DNA from: Sulfurimonas crateris
Lineage (GTDB): Bacteria; Campylobacterota; Campylobacteria; Campylobacterales; Sulfurimonadaceae
DNA length: 64,000 nucleotides
Assembly: GCA_945883795.1 (NCBI GenBank)
Contig: CAMCYC010000001.1
Span: 47,727-111,726 of the forward strand
Direction of reading: 5' to 3'
Under the pieces are notes generated by a model that searched no databases, was not told the DNA's origin, and saw only the letters and a list, made by a program, of their open reading frames with translations. Below are positions 26,942-36,803 of this stretch, in pieces. Position 1 is the first letter of the stretch. Each line of letters begins with the position of its first letter. The position numbers and the translations under genes were made by a program.

Positions 26942-28189
26942 ATGAGTTTTTTACAAGAATTTGATAACGATATTTATCAGTTATGCCAAAAAGAGTTAGA
27001 GCGTCAAACAGACCATTTAGAGATGATTGCATCCGAAAACTTTACACTTCCAGCTGTCATGGAAGCGATGGGTTCTGTTTTTACAAACAAGTATGCAGAA
27101 GGATATCCTGCAAAACGCTATTATGGTGGTTGTGAATACGCTGATGGCGTTGAGCAATTAGCAATTGATAGAGCATGTAAGCTTTTTGGTTGTAATTATG
27201 CAAATGTACAACCGCATTCAGGTTCTCAAGCGAATGGTGCTGTTTATGCAGCACTTCTTCAAGCAGGTGATAAAATTTTAGGGATGGATTTAAGCCATGG
27301 TGGTCATTTAACACATGGAAGTAAACCAAGCTTTTCTGGTAAAAATTACCACTCATTTACTTATGGCGTTGAGCTTGATGGTAGAATTAACTATGAAAGA
27401 GTGCTTGATATTGCGAAAATCACACAACCAAAAATCATTGTTTGTGGAGCATCTGCTTATGCAAGAGAGATTGATTTCAAAAAATTCCGTGAAATTGCTG
27501 ATGCTGTTGGAGCAATCCTCTTTGCTGATATTGCACACATTGCTGGTCTAGTTGCAGCAGACGAACACCCTAGCCCATTTCCTCATGCGCATGTTGTGAC
27601 AACTACAACACATAAAACTCTTGCAGGTCCAAGAGGCGGTATGATTATGACAAATGATGAAGATATTGCGAAAAAAATAAATTCTGCAATCTTCCCAGGT
27701 CTTCAAGGTGGGCCACTTGTTCATGTTATTGCTGCAAAAGCAGTTGGATTTAAATATAACCTCTCTCCTGAATGGAAAGATTATGCTAAACAAGTAAAAC
27801 TTAACGCTTCTGTATTGGCAGATGTTCTTATCAAAAGAGGCTATGATGTCGTAAGTGGTGGAACTGACAACCATTTAGTTTTGGTTTCATTTGTAAATCG
27901 TGAATTTTCAGGTAAAGATGCAGATGCTGCTCTTGGAAATGCTGGTATCACTGTAAATAAAAATACAGTTCCAGGTGAAACAAGAAGTCCATTTGTCACT
28001 TCTGGTATTAGAATTGGTTCTCCAGCTCTTACATCTCGTGGCATGAAAGAAAAAGAGTTTGAAGTGATAGCAAACAAAATAGCAGATGTTTTAGATAACA
28101 TCACAAATACTGAATTACAACTCACAATTAAAGAAGAATTAAAGGCTTTAGCACAAAATTTTGTAATATACAACCAACCAACTTATTAA
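26942..28189 (+). CDS. glyA: Serine hydroxymethyltransferase
   Basis: 415 residues. PLP enzyme interconverting serine and glycine with tetrahydrofolate, the main source of one-carbon units. Motifs are [40 protein letters not shown] and the PLP-lysine site [23 protein letters not shown] ribosome site precedes the ATG. Its product connects to purU (58034), which recycles formyl-THF. Confidence 0.98.
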   Translation: MSFLQEFDNDIYQLCQKELERQTDHLEMIASENFTLPAVMEAMGSVFTNKYAEGYPAKRYYGGCEYADGVEQLAIDRACKLFGCNYANVQPHSGSQANGAVYAALLQAGDKILGMDLSHGGHLTHGSKPSFSGKNYHSFTYGVELDGRINYERVLDIAKITQPKIIVCGASAYAREIDFKKFREIADAVGAILFADIAHIAGLVAADEHPSPFPHAHVVTTTTHKTLAGPRGGMIMTNDEDIAKKINSAIFPGLQGGPLVHVIAAKAVGFKYNLSPEWKDYAKQVKLNASVLADVLIKRGYDVVSGGTDNHLVLVSFVNREFSGKDADAALGNAGITVNKNTVPGETRSPFVTSGIRIGSPALTSRGMKEKEFEVIANKIADVLDNITNTELQLTIKEELKALAQNFVIYNQPTY

Positions 28190-28198
28190 GGATATTAA

Positions 28199-28741
28199 AT
28201 GACTGCAATGGATTTAAAACTCATCAAAATGGTCAGTGACCACTACTGGATAAAAAGAGACGAAGTAGTAGATAAACTCACATTTAAAGGGCGTACCTTT
28301 TATAATAAATTTGAGAAAGTGAATGCTTCCTTATCGCAGTCAGTTATAAATCAACACCTAAAAGGTGAAATAATAGTGGCACATTCTTTGATAAACAGTA
28401 ATGGAAAAGTTGAGAATATTGTAATTGATTATAATGGGAGAGACCCTGAAAGGTTTTACCACAAAGCACAACTTCTTCTTAGAGAAGAGGGTTATATCAA
28501 CTTCACTGCCTATACAACAAAAACGGAAGGACATCTCCATGTGTATATACACAAAGGACATACAACTTTGCAAGAAGCGATTCAACTTGGCAAATTACTA
28601 AGTATGAAACTTGCTGCAAAACAACCAAAACAATGGAGAATGTTTCCAAATGACGAGATGCCAGATGAATATAATATCTTAACAGTACCATATGAAGTTT
28701 ACGCAAAAGAGCGTGGAGCTTCTTGGTCAAAACATATGTAA
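28199..28741 (+). CDS. DUF1882-family conserved protein
   Basis: 180 residues, 9 bases after glyA. It matches, from memory, the DUF1882 family found after glyA in Campylobacter and Helicobacter. Conserved-looking stretches are [16 protein letters not shown] near the start, then [19 protein letters not shown] and [19 protein letters not shown]. No signal peptide or membrane segment is present. The molecular function is not established. Confidence 0.88.
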   Translation: MTAMDLKLIKMVSDHYWIKRDEVVDKLTFKGRTFYNKFEKVNASLSQSVINQHLKGEIIVAHSLINSNGKVENIVIDYNGRDPERFYHKAQLLLREEGYINFTAYTTKTEGHLHVYIHKGHTTLQEAIQLGKLLSMKLAAKQPKQWRMFPNDEMPDEYNILTVPYEVYAKERGASWSKHM

Positions 28742-28814
28742 TATTCTATTGTGTAGCAAAAAAATACAAAAAAATTAGATATGATTTTAAATTCAAACGA
28801 TAGAAGGTAATATT

Positions 28815-29543
28815 ATGGAAGAAAAAAGTGAATTAAATGACATTATTTTAAATAAGAATAATGGCGTCAATGGAAATAAAAAAATTATCTTAGTAGTTGC
28901 TACATTAGGTATTATTTTAATTGTTGTTGTCATGTTGATGAACTCTCTTACTTCTAATGGTACTAATAATTTACCTCAAGCTGTCTTGCCGCCTGAACCA
29001 AAAAGTATAGCAGCAGAACAAACGGTAGAAGAGCCTTTGTTTGAAGACATTGATGTTGTTGAAGAAGAGAAAAAAGATAGTGATAATCTCGATAAAATTG
29101 CACAACGATTAAAAGAAGAAAGTAAAACAGAGATAGTCACAGACGATAAACCTCAAGTTGTTAAAAAAGTGATACCGCCAAAAGTTGAAACAAAGCCAGA
29201 AAAATTTGTGAAAAAACAAGAACAAATTGAAGAAAAACCAGAAAAATTTGTGAAAAAACAAGAACAAATTGAACCAAAACCAGTGGTGACGCACCAAAAA
29301 CAAAAAATAAATGAAACCTCTCGTCCAGCCTATTTTATTCAAGTTGGTTCTTTTTCAAAATATGAACCAGATTCAAAATTTTTAAAATCTCTCACAGATA
29401 AAGGTTTCAAATATAGTTACCATAAGGTATCAACAACTAATAAAGTTTTAGTAGGTCCTTTTACTTCTGAAAAAGATGCACGGGATGCTTTAAGAATAAT
29501 ACGAACAAGCATTGAATCTGGTGCTTTTTTAGTTAAAATATAA
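28815..29543 (+). CDS. SPOR-domain membrane protein
   Basis: 242 residues with one membrane helix (about 24-43) after a short cytoplasmic tail. A Glu/Lys/Pro-rich periplasmic linker (45-170) is followed by a SPOR domain (about 172-242: YFIQVGSFSKYEP, then LVGPFTSEKDARDAL). SPOR domains bind septal peptidoglycan stripped of stem peptides. The linker contains a 14-residue tandem repeat (see 29196-29273). The position after the DUF1882 gene matches Campylobacter. Confidence 0.9.
   Translation: MEEKSELNDIILNKNNGVNGNKKIILVVATLGIILIVVVMLMNSLTSNGTNNLPQAVLPPEPKSIAAEQTVEEPLFEDIDVVEEEKKDSDNLDKIAQRLKEESKTEIVTDDKPQVVKKVIPPKVETKPEKFVKKQEQIEEKPEKFVKKQEQIEPKPVVTHQKQKINETSRPAYFIQVGSFSKYEPDSKFLKSLTDKGFKYSYHKVSTTNKVLVGPFTSEKDARDALRIIRTSIESGAFLVKI
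29196..29273 (+). repeat. Tandem 42-bp repeat within the SPOR gene linker
   Basis: Two copies with a 42-base period start at 29196 and 29238 and are identical over 36 bases. They encode KPEKFVKKQEQIE twice. The near-perfect DNA identity points to a recent duplication that lengthens the periplasmic linker by 14 residues. Confidence 0.9.
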
Positions 29544-29564
29544 GTTTTTCATCAAGGTTTCCAT

Positions 29565-30968
29565 GTGATATATTCTAAACAGTTTACACTCGACCAATTA
29601 GCCCCAATTGCGGTTTATGCTAAACTTAAAACACTTTTTAAAGATGAGATAACTTATCTTTTTGAAAGTGCTGGACAAAGTGAAGGTAATTATAGTTTTA
29701 TTTGTATAGGCGCTAGAGAAAGACTCCAATTTGTAGACAATAAAACTATCTATACAGACATACATGGGAATAAAAATGTAAAAGAGGAAAATCCTTTTAC
29801 ATTTTTAAAAGAATACTACAAAAATATCGACACAGCTCTATATAAAGAGGCAACGACAAAACTTAATATTGGTTTTGTAGATGGCTTTATAGGCTATATT
29901 GGTTATGACATGGTAAAAGTATTTGAACCAAAACTAGGTTCAAGCATGGACCATTTAAAAGATGAATTAAATATTCCAGATTTAGATTTAATTCTTCCAA
30001 AATTTCTCGTAGTCTATTCTCACAAAAATAATCAAATTTCTCTTGTTAGTATGCTCAAAGAGTTTGCCGATAAATTTAATACTGTTGAAGAATCCCTCAA
30101 AGGTTCTTATCAATATATTGATATGACAAAAAATAAAGGTAACGATAAAGGTAGTTTTGCACATTCAAAAGAGCAGTTTTTCAAAATGATTGATGACTCA
30201 AAAGAGATGATACGAAGCGGTGATGTTTTTCAAATCCTCATGACAAACCGTTTTACTAGAGATATAGAAGTTGACCCTTTTAGTTTTTACAGAATTTTAC
30301 GAATAAAAAATCCTTCCCCCTATATGTTTCTTATGGAATATGAAAACTTCAATATCGTTGGAAGCTCACCAGAAGTTATGGTAAGACTTACAAATGGCAA
30401 ACTTCTTCTTAGACCAATAGCAGGAACAAGAAAAAGAGGTGCTACAAACGAAAGAGATAAAGAGCTTGAGATAGAACTTTTACATGACCCAAAAGAGTTA
30501 GCAGAGCACCTTATGCTCATAGATTTAGGGAGAAATGATGTAGGGCGAGTCGCAAAAACAGGAAGTGTTAAAGTTGAAAATATGATGCATATCGAAAAAT
30601 TTTCGCATGTTATGCACATCGTCACAGATGTAGTTGCAACACTTGATGATGGCAAAGATATGTTTGATTTATTTATGGCAACTTTTACAGCAGGAACTAT
30701 GACTGGTGCTCCAAAAATAAGAGCTATGGAACTTATAGCCGAGTATGAAGGGCTTAAGCGTGGTTTTTATAGTGGAAGTATAGGATATTTTGGTTTTGAT
30801 GGGAACATGGACAGTGCTATTACAATCCGAACTGCTATGGTCAAAAAAGATAAAGTCATTCTCCAAGCAGGTGCTGGAATTGTAGCCGATAGCCAAAATG
30901 AGTTAGAATATTTGGAAGTAAATAACAAACTCGGTGCGCTTATCCATTCACTAGAAGATTTAGATTAG
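29565..30968 (+). CDS. trpE: Anthranilate synthase component I
   Basis: 467 residues. It converts chorismate to anthranilate with a glutamine amidotransferase partner, the first step of tryptophan synthesis. Chorismate-binding motifs are PIAGTRKRGATNERDKELE, LIDLGRNDVGRVAKTGSV and TFTAGTMTGAPKIRAME. The N-terminal region is TrpE-like in length. GTG start at 29565 with AAGG ahead. trpG and the rest of the pathway are not in the window. PabB is the alternative, but full length and the N-terminal domain favour TrpE. Confidence 0.88.
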   Translation: MIYSKQFTLDQLAPIAVYAKLKTLFKDEITYLFESAGQSEGNYSFICIGARERLQFVDNKTIYTDIHGNKNVKEENPFTFLKEYYKNIDTALYKEATTKLNIGFVDGFIGYIGYDMVKVFEPKLGSSMDHLKDELNIPDLDLILPKFLVVYSHKNNQISLVSMLKEFADKFNTVEESLKGSYQYIDMTKNKGNDKGSFAHSKEQFFKMIDDSKEMIRSGDVFQILMTNRFTRDIEVDPFSFYRILRIKNPSPYMFLMEYENFNIVGSSPEVMVRLTNGKLLLRPIAGTRKRGATNERDKELEIELLHDPKELAEHLMLIDLGRNDVGRVAKTGSVKVENMMHIEKFSHVMHIVTDVVATLDDGKDMFDLFMATFTAGTMTGAPKIRAMELIAEYEGLKRGFYSGSIGYFGFDGNMDSAITIRTAMVKKDKVILQAGAGIVADSQNELEYLEVNNKLGALIHSLEDLD

Positions 30969-30977
30969 GTTGTTTTT

Positions 30978-31769
30978 TTGAAACTTTTTGCTATATTTGG
31001 TGACCCTGTTGCACATTCTCGCTCCCCCCTTATGCATAACTCTGTATTTAAACATTTAAACTACAAAGCTTGCTACACAAGAGTTCATCTTAATGATGGC
31101 TCAAAACTAAGAGAAACTTTTTTTTCTTTAGGCTTGAGTGGTGCGAATATTACAATTCCACATAAAGAGGACGCTTTTAAGGCTTGTGATGAAGTTCGTG
31201 GTTTTGCCAAACTTATTGGTGTCGTAAATACAATTATAAATGAAAATGGAAAACTCATTGGCTATAACACAGATGCAGATGGATTTATGTACGCTATCAA
31301 AGAATTTTCAAATATTAAAAAAGTTCTTATTATTGGTGCTGGTGGAACTGCAAAAGCGTTAGCTTCACGATTTGCACAAGACAAAATAGAAGTAAGTATT
31401 TTAAATAGAACTCAAACAAAATTAGACTATTTTAAAGAAATTGCTCTAACATGTCAAGATTGGCAAAGTTACAAAACGGCACACTATGATTTGGTAGTCA
31501 ATACTACAAGTGCTGGGTTAAAAGATGATTATTTACCCGCACCTCAACTTATAATCGAAGATATTTTACAAAACACCTCTTTTGTAGCAGATGCAATTTA
31601 TGGAAAATTAACCCCTTTTTTAACTCTTGCCAAAAATAAGAACCTCATCTATAAAAATGGAACTGACATGCTTTTAGGGCAAGGTGTTTTAGCGAATACT
31701 CTTTTTGTAAAGAACAAACTCAAAATTGAAGATATACAATTTTTTATGCAAAGAAGTTTTGAATTATAA
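30978..31769 (+). CDS. aroE: Shikimate dehydrogenase
   Basis: 263 residues. It reduces 3-dehydroshikimate to shikimate with NADPH. Motifs are FGDPVAHSRSPLMHN, ANITIPHKE with the catalytic Lys, NTDADGF and the nucleotide-binding GAGGTAKALASRF. The start is TTG 30978, 9 bases after the trpE stop. It ends directly against the convergent pldA stop (zero gap). Confidence 0.96.
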   Translation: MKLFAIFGDPVAHSRSPLMHNSVFKHLNYKACYTRVHLNDGSKLRETFFSLGLSGANITIPHKEDAFKACDEVRGFAKLIGVVNTIINENGKLIGYNTDADGFMYAIKEFSNIKKVLIIGAGGTAKALASRFAQDKIEVSILNRTQTKLDYFKEIALTCQDWQSYKTAHYDLVVNTTSAGLKDDYLPAPQLIIEDILQNTSFVADAIYGKLTPFLTLAKNKNLIYKNGTDMLLGQGVLANTLFVKNKLKIEDIQFFMQRSFEL

Positions 31770-32666
31770 CTACCTTGAAAAGCTAAAACCTATAGAAAAT
31801 TTTGTTATATAATTATTATAATCTATCAAACTCTCGGCATAACCGCTAAAAATTTTCCCATACAAAAAAACTCCATCCGTCAGAGGATAGGAATAAGTTG
31901 CTTCAACTGCTCCTTTTGCAGTTACAAAATTTGCTCTTCCCATCAAGGTAAATAAGTTATTATCCATAAAATAACTAAACTTTACAGAACCATACCCCAT
32001 ATAATCCATAAGGTCTGGATTGTCATCCAAATTAGTAGCGTCTGGAAAAGGAAGCCATGCAGTTATATCTGTCATGAGAGTATTATGTTGGAGTGATAAT
32101 GTCGTATAGAAGTAATTAATACTTCTAGAACGGTTCCCTAAATTATCTTCAGGAGATACATAAACAGCATTCTCGTTGTTTCCCTGTCCATTAGACCTGT
32201 GAGCAATTACAAACTTTAAAGAGCGCATTTGCAGTGACGAGGTGTAATCTAAAATAGGAAAAATAACAAATGCTTCTGGATTGTAAGTTGTTTCTCTAAA
32301 GGGGGAAGAATTCGTGTAAATTTGCCAAAATGCCTGATGAGTATAAGAGGCATAATAAAGTTCATCTAAACCAAAAAGTCCATGCCCTAAATAAAGCTTT
32401 AAACTCACTTGTAATTCAGCCTCTTTATTCGTATAAGTATCTGACTGAACATACGATTTATAAACCCCTTCTCTATATCCAAAAGGTAAAATATAATTGG
32501 TCTTATAAGGTCGTAAGCCAAAATCACTATTCATCCAATCCTGAATATTTTGTTTTGCACCAACACTTTCTAGCTTTTGTGTTTCATATGTCATAAATTT
32601 AAAATCTTTTTCATTTGCAAATATATTTGTAAGCAATAAACCATATATAATACTTTTTTTTACCAT
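31770..32666 (-). CDS. pldA: Outer-membrane phospholipase A
   Basis: 298 residues with a signal peptide of about 17 residues. It is an OMPLA-type beta-barrel that hydrolyses mislocalised phospholipids in the outer leaflet. The catalytic motif AHRSNGQ supplies His and Ser, with an Asn in the following SPEDNLGNRSRS region; barrel strands and a terminal aromatic/charged end (IGFSFSR) follow. The calcium-dependent dimeric activation is known for E. coli PldA and not shown here. It is the last gene in a run with mltA upstream (54 bases apart). Confidence 0.9.
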   Translation of the reverse strand: MVKKSIIYGLLLTNIFANEKDFKFMTYETQKLESVGAKQNIQDWMNSDFGLRPYKTNYILPFGYREGVYKSYVQSDTYTNKEAELQVSLKLYLGHGLFGLDELYYASYTHQAFWQIYTNSSPFRETTYNPEAFVIFPILDYTSSLQMRSLKFVIAHRSNGQGNNENAVYVSPEDNLGNRSRSINYFYTTLSLQHNTLMTDITAWLPFPDATNLDDNPDLMDYMGYGSVKFSYFMDNNLFTLMGRANFVTAKGAVEATYSYPLTDGVFLYGKIFSGYAESLIDYNNYITKFSIGFSFSR

Positions 32667-32720
32667 CTTAAATCCTCACTATTCTTTCAAATTCAAGTCG
32701 ATTGAATGTTGCGATACGCT

Positions 32721-33854
32721 TCATATATGTCTATCTTTTTTATTTTTTGGAAGCAGTATCCAAAGTTTTAGGGGTGATTTCAATTCCCCAGCAATCTCTC
32801 TTGCTTCATCACCATAACCCAAAAACATGTCAGCTCTTATAGCCCCTTTTATTGCACCGCCGGTATCTTGTGCCACGACAACTTTACTTACATTTTTATT
32901 TTTTATATTAGCACTTAAATATAACATGCTCCCAAGTGGAATATATTTTTTATCTACCGCTATGGAGCGTTTTGATGTTAAACAAAGACCTAATGCACCT
33001 GAAGCAGCTTGATGTGTTTGTTTAAAATATACAACTGATTTATTATAGTTAAGTACCTCATCTAACCTCTGTGGATGTTTTAGTAGCCATGTTCTTATAC
33101 TTTGTAGAGATACCTCTTCAAGTTTTAATGCATGAATTTTGACTAGATATTGCCCTATTGCTCGATATCTATGACCATTTTGATTATCATAACCCACAAA
33201 AATAGTTTTCCCATTTGTTAATTTTACCCGTCCAGAGCCTTGTATCTCTAAAAAAAACAAATCTAATTTTGAATCTGTATAACAAATAACACGAGCATTT
33301 TTATTCTCTGATTTTATCTCTTTTCTTGTGTAATATGGAACTATTTTCTGCCCTTCTAATCTCCCTCGAAGTCTATAATTTTTCAAATTAGGATAAATAG
33401 AGCTTAAATCAATAGTAAGCAAATCTGTTGGCGTTTCATAGATAGGATATTTATATTTCGAAGTTTTTACCAACGAACCCTTCAAATCTGCTTCATAATA
33501 ACCTGTCAAAAGTCCATTTTCTTTGCCATCATGTGTATTTATTTGATAAGGGATAAACTCATCTTGTAAAAATATTTTTGGACTTTTTGATACAATAGCT
33601 CTAACGCATAAATCGGCATAAAGAGTTTGTGTGTTTTTACTACGACAACTATTAATAAAAGTGTCCAAAGCTAGTGAGTAATCTTCTGAATTCCAATTGG
33701 GCAACTCTTCAAAAGTACTCTTTAGAAGATAAGTTTTTGGCAGATTATTAAAAAGTATCCGTGCCTTATTATCCTCTTTTTGCCCTATTTGTAGCTCTTT
33801 AGAACAACCAGAAATCAGTATTAGTATAAATAAAAAGTAAAAGTTTAGTTTCAT
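32721..33854 (-). CDS. mltA: Membrane-bound lytic murein transglycosylase A (lipoprotein)
   Basis: 377 residues. A lipoprotein signal peptide ends LILISGC, so the mature Cys is lipidated. The MltA barrel domain includes LLTGYYEADLKGSL and FLEIQGSGRVKL. The C-terminal 3D domain has the aspartates in VVVAQDTGGAIKGAIRAD and FLGYGDEA. It cleaves peptidoglycan to 1,6-anhydro-muropeptides in the periplasm. Confidence 0.95.
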   Translation of the reverse strand: MKLNFYFLFILILISGCSKELQIGQKEDNKARILFNNLPKTYLLKSTFEELPNWNSEDYSLALDTFINSCRSKNTQTLYADLCVRAIVSKSPKIFLQDEFIPYQINTHDGKENGLLTGYYEADLKGSLVKTSKYKYPIYETPTDLLTIDLSSIYPNLKNYRLRGRLEGQKIVPYYTRKEIKSENKNARVICYTDSKLDLFFLEIQGSGRVKLTNGKTIFVGYDNQNGHRYRAIGQYLVKIHALKLEEVSLQSIRTWLLKHPQRLDEVLNYNKSVVYFKQTHQAASGALGLCLTSKRSIAVDKKYIPLGSMLYLSANIKNKNVSKVVVAQDTGGAIKGAIRADMFLGYGDEAREIAGELKSPLKLWILLPKNKKDRHI

Positions 33855-33891
33855 GAAGAGAATTATACTAAATTTTAAACCATAAAAACGG

Positions 33892-33897
33892 TATAAT
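33892..33897 (+). promoter_or_regulatory. Probable -10 box of dnaJ
   Basis: TATAAT lies 58 bases before the dnaJ ATG at 33955, in the divergent spacer with mltA. No HrcA (CIRCE-type) inverted repeat was recognised, so heat control is not visible here. Confidence 0.55.
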
Positions 33898-33954
33898 TGC
33901 GAAATTTTTATAACAAGTGATTGAATATAAAATCAATTCTAAATGTGAGAAATA

Positions 33955-35076
33955 ATGGAAAATTTAAGTTATTACGAAATACTAGAAGTATCTCAAAATG
34001 CGGATAAAGCAACTATAAAAAAAGCTTATAGAGATATGGCGAAGAAATATCATCCAGATAAAAATGCTGGCGATGCAGATGCAGAACGAAGATTTAAATT
34101 ATGTAATGAAGCATATCAATGTTTGAGTGATGACCAACAAAAAAGTATATACGATAGATATGGAAAAGAAGGTCTTCAAGGAAGAAGTTCTCGCCATTCA
34201 TCAGCTGGATTTGATAACTTTGGCTCTATATTTGAAGATATGTTTAGTAGTTTTAGTGGAGGCAACTCTCGCCGAAGACCAAATCCCGCCGATATGGAAA
34301 AATATCCGCTTGATATGAATGTTGATATGATTATTAGTTTTAATGAAGCTGTTTTTGGATGTGAAAAAGAGGTTCAATATAATTATAAAACTTCTTGTGA
34401 AGAGTGTAAAGGTAGTGGTGCTAAAGATGGCAAACTCGCACCATGTCAACAATGTAAAGGGCAAGGACAAGTTTTCATAAAACAAGGTTTCATGACTTTT
34501 TCACAAACCTGTCCAGTTTGTCAAGGTCTAGGAAGTGCACCCGCAGAGAGTTGTGAAACTTGTCGTGGCACTGGCTATAAAGAGATAAAAGAAACCGTTA
34601 CAATTAAAATACCAGCAGGTATAGATTCTGACAATAGATTAAGAGTATCAGGCAAAGGCAATATTGGTAAACGAGGTACTCGTGGTGATTTATATGTCAC
34701 TTTTCGTGTACAAAAAGATAAACATTTTATCCGAAATGGGAATGATGTTTATATTGAAATTCCTGTATTTTTTACTCAAGCTATTATGGGTGCGACAATT
34801 ACAATCCCGTCACTAACAGGGGAACTTGCACTCAAACTTGATATAGGAACAAAAGATAAACAACATTTTACTTTTAAAAATGAAGGGATAGAGGATGTTC
34901 ATGGACATGGTAAAGGTGATTTTATTGCACAAATCAATCTTACATATCCTACAAAACTTAATGATAAGCAAAAAGAACTTCTTAAAGAACTTCAAGAATC
35001 TTTTGGGATAGAATCAAAACCACATGAAAATGTTTTGGATTCTGCAATAGAAAAAATGAAAAGCTGGTTTAAATAA
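33955..35076 (+). CDS. dnaJ: Chaperone protein DnaJ
   Basis: 373 residues. J domain (1-70) with the HPD tripeptide in KYHPDKN, a Gly/Phe/Ser-rich linker (about 75-115), and four zinc-finger repeats CEECKGSG, CQQCKGQG, CPVCQGLG and CETCRGTG (about 145-215). Two beta-sandwich substrate domains and a dimerisation tail follow. It stimulates the DnaK ATPase. dnaK and grpE are not adjacent. Confidence 0.98.
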   Translation: MENLSYYEILEVSQNADKATIKKAYRDMAKKYHPDKNAGDADAERRFKLCNEAYQCLSDDQQKSIYDRYGKEGLQGRSSRHSSAGFDNFGSIFEDMFSSFSGGNSRRRPNPADMEKYPLDMNVDMIISFNEAVFGCEKEVQYNYKTSCEECKGSGAKDGKLAPCQQCKGQGQVFIKQGFMTFSQTCPVCQGLGSAPAESCETCRGTGYKEIKETVTIKIPAGIDSDNRLRVSGKGNIGKRGTRGDLYVTFRVQKDKHFIRNGNDVYIEIPVFFTQAIMGATITIPSLTGELALKLDIGTKDKQHFTFKNEGIEDVHGHGKGDFIAQINLTYPTKLNDKQKELLKELQESFGIESKPHENVLDSAIEKMKSWFK

Positions 35077-35086
35077 ACCCAGTTTT

Positions 35087-35500
35087 TTATTCTTTTGATT
35101 TTAGTTCTGAATAGAGTGAAATACAAGCGTTCACTGTTGCCCTATCTGGAACAACTCTCACGGATAGATAAGTAATTTTACCATTCGTTTGAATTCTTCT
35201 TAAAACAGTTGAATGAACCCAATAAAATCCATCGTCTTTTCGCTTATTTTTTACTACACCAGTCCAAAATCCTTTTGAACGAATATCTTTCCATAAGCCT
35301 TTAAAAGCTATTTTAGGCATATCTAAATGGCGTACAATATTATGTGGTTCACCGATTAACTCCTCAATTTTATATCCTGCTATTTCACAAAATAGATTAT
35401 TGGCATAAAGAATCATGCCGTGTTCATCAGTTTCACTTAAAATATATTCATCTGACGAAAAATACCATTCGTTGGAATTTTTATCTTTAATAGCAGGCAT
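35087..35500 (-). CDS. Solo Aer-type PAS protein, second copy
   Basis: 137 residues, one PAS domain. It is paralogous to the PAS protein at 3761 (EELIGEPHNIVRH, FKGLWKDIRSKGFWTGVVKN, DGFYWVHSTVLRR). The usual HPDMP reads HLDMP here, so the flavin site may be altered. It likely reports redox state to a chemoreceptor encoded elsewhere. It lies 11 bases downstream of dapD on the same strand, an unrelated neighbour. Confidence 0.9.
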   Translation of the reverse strand: MPAIKDKNSNEWYFSSDEYILSETDEHGMILYANNLFCEIAGYKIEELIGEPHNIVRHLDMPKIAFKGLWKDIRSKGFWTGVVKNKRKDDGFYWVHSTVLRRIQTNGKITYLSVRVVPDRATVNACISLYSELKSKE

Positions 35501-35511
35501 AAATTATATCC

Positions 35512-36711
35512 TTAATGAAGGTCAGTGTTTAGCTTCACTTCTTTCGTTGATCTCGAAGCTGTAATTTCACCTGTTTGAGAATTTTGTCTAAAATGGATAC
35601 CATTAAGTCCAGACAAATCTCTTCCTTTGAAAATAGTCCCTTCAAGTTTTAAATTTTCATTTACTTCTTCTATTCTTGCAATCTCTTTAGGATTAATTCC
35701 TATTTTTGTACCTGCAAGTATCGCAACACCCGCATCCAAAATACACCCATCACCCATAGGAATTCCACATGTTGAGTTTGCACCCAAAAGTGTATTTTTC
35801 CCAATAGAGATAGGATTTCCATCCGTGCCACTGAGTACTCCCAAAATAGAAGCACCTCCACCAATATCACTTCCAGCTCCAACAATAGCAGAGCTTGAAA
35901 TTCTACCCTCAACCATGACAGGTCCCGTTGTTCCAGCATTAAAATTGATATAAGAAGCACCTGGCATAACAGTTGTTCCAGCTGCAAGTTGCGCTCCAAA
36001 TCGCACCTTAGAAGTGTCAAGAATTCTTGTATTGTCTGCAGGGATAATATGTTGTAAAAATCTTGGAAATTTATCTACAAAATCGATATGAGGATATTCA
36101 TTTGCAAGTTTTAATTCAATCTCAAACTCACGCAAATAATCAAGTTCAATTGGTTGACCATTTGACCATGCAACATTTGGAAGCGCACCAAAGGCACCAT
36201 TTAAGTTTATCTCTCTAAGTTTTACTTTTGCTAAAGAGAGTGCATAGAGTTTTAAATAAGTTGCTTCAACACTTTTAAGTGGAGCATCTTCGTAAATAAA
36301 TGTTACTTTAAACTCACCTTCTAAACTTCCATGAGTTACAATTTGTGAATAAAGCGCTGAAACAACCTGAATATTTCTATGAGCAGCACCATAAGCTTCA
36401 TCAGAATAAGGTGTAAAAGCAGCTAAACAGCTTTTTAGAAAATTTAAATTAATAGTGCAAACAACTTCAGTTTGATTAAAATCAACCTCTATACCTTGCT
36501 CTACTAAAGCTCTTACAAAAATAGCAGCACTCCCAAAATTTTCATTCCAATTGATAATTGGATATGTTGCTTGAAGAGTTTTCTCTACATTGAGTTGACC
36601 TAAATCTACTCTACAAATTCCAAATCCTAAAGGATCTTTGTAATTAGGTGTTGTTGATTTTATGTTTTCTATTAAGGCTTTAAAAGCTTCTGTTGTTTGG
36701 ATTGTTTCCAT
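35512..36711 (-). CDS. dapD: Tetrahydrodipicolinate N-succinyltransferase
   Basis: 399 residues from the ATG at 36711; a longer frame begins at 36768, but the extra 19 residues look like untranslated leader. It adds succinyl to tetrahydrodipicolinate in lysine and meso-diaminopimelate synthesis. A C-terminal left-handed beta-helix of hexapeptide repeats (about 240-345: VRFGAQLAAGTTVMPGASY, then IVGAGSDIGGGASILG) and the long N-terminal domain are typical of the Campylobacter-type DapD. Confidence 0.93.
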   Translation of the reverse strand: METIQTTEAFKALIENIKSTTPNYKDPLGFGICRVDLGQLNVEKTLQATYPIINWNENFGSAAIFVRALVEQGIEVDFNQTEVVCTINLNFLKSCLAAFTPYSDEAYGAAHRNIQVVSALYSQIVTHGSLEGEFKVTFIYEDAPLKSVEATYLKLYALSLAKVKLREINLNGAFGALPNVAWSNGQPIELDYLREFEIELKLANEYPHIDFVDKFPRFLQHIIPADNTRILDTSKVRFGAQLAAGTTVMPGASYINFNAGTTGPVMVEGRISSSAIVGAGSDIGGGASILGVLSGTDGNPISIGKNTLLGANSTCGIPMGDGCILDAGVAILAGTKIGINPKEIARIEEVNENLKLEGTIFKGRDLSGLNGIHFRQNSQTGEITASRSTKEVKLNTDLH

Positions 36712-36803
36712 AAATTCTCGCTTAAATAATTTCTGGCTAGAATTATACTTAAAAAATGCTAATGACATTTTATATATACTCTTTTCTAAACAGAGGAAAT
36801 TTC

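Noticed and set aside
36756..36803. Upstream start for the ankyrin protein
   Set aside because: It overlaps the divergent dapD leader, and the ATG at 36804 has a good AGAGGA site and begins the first repeat.
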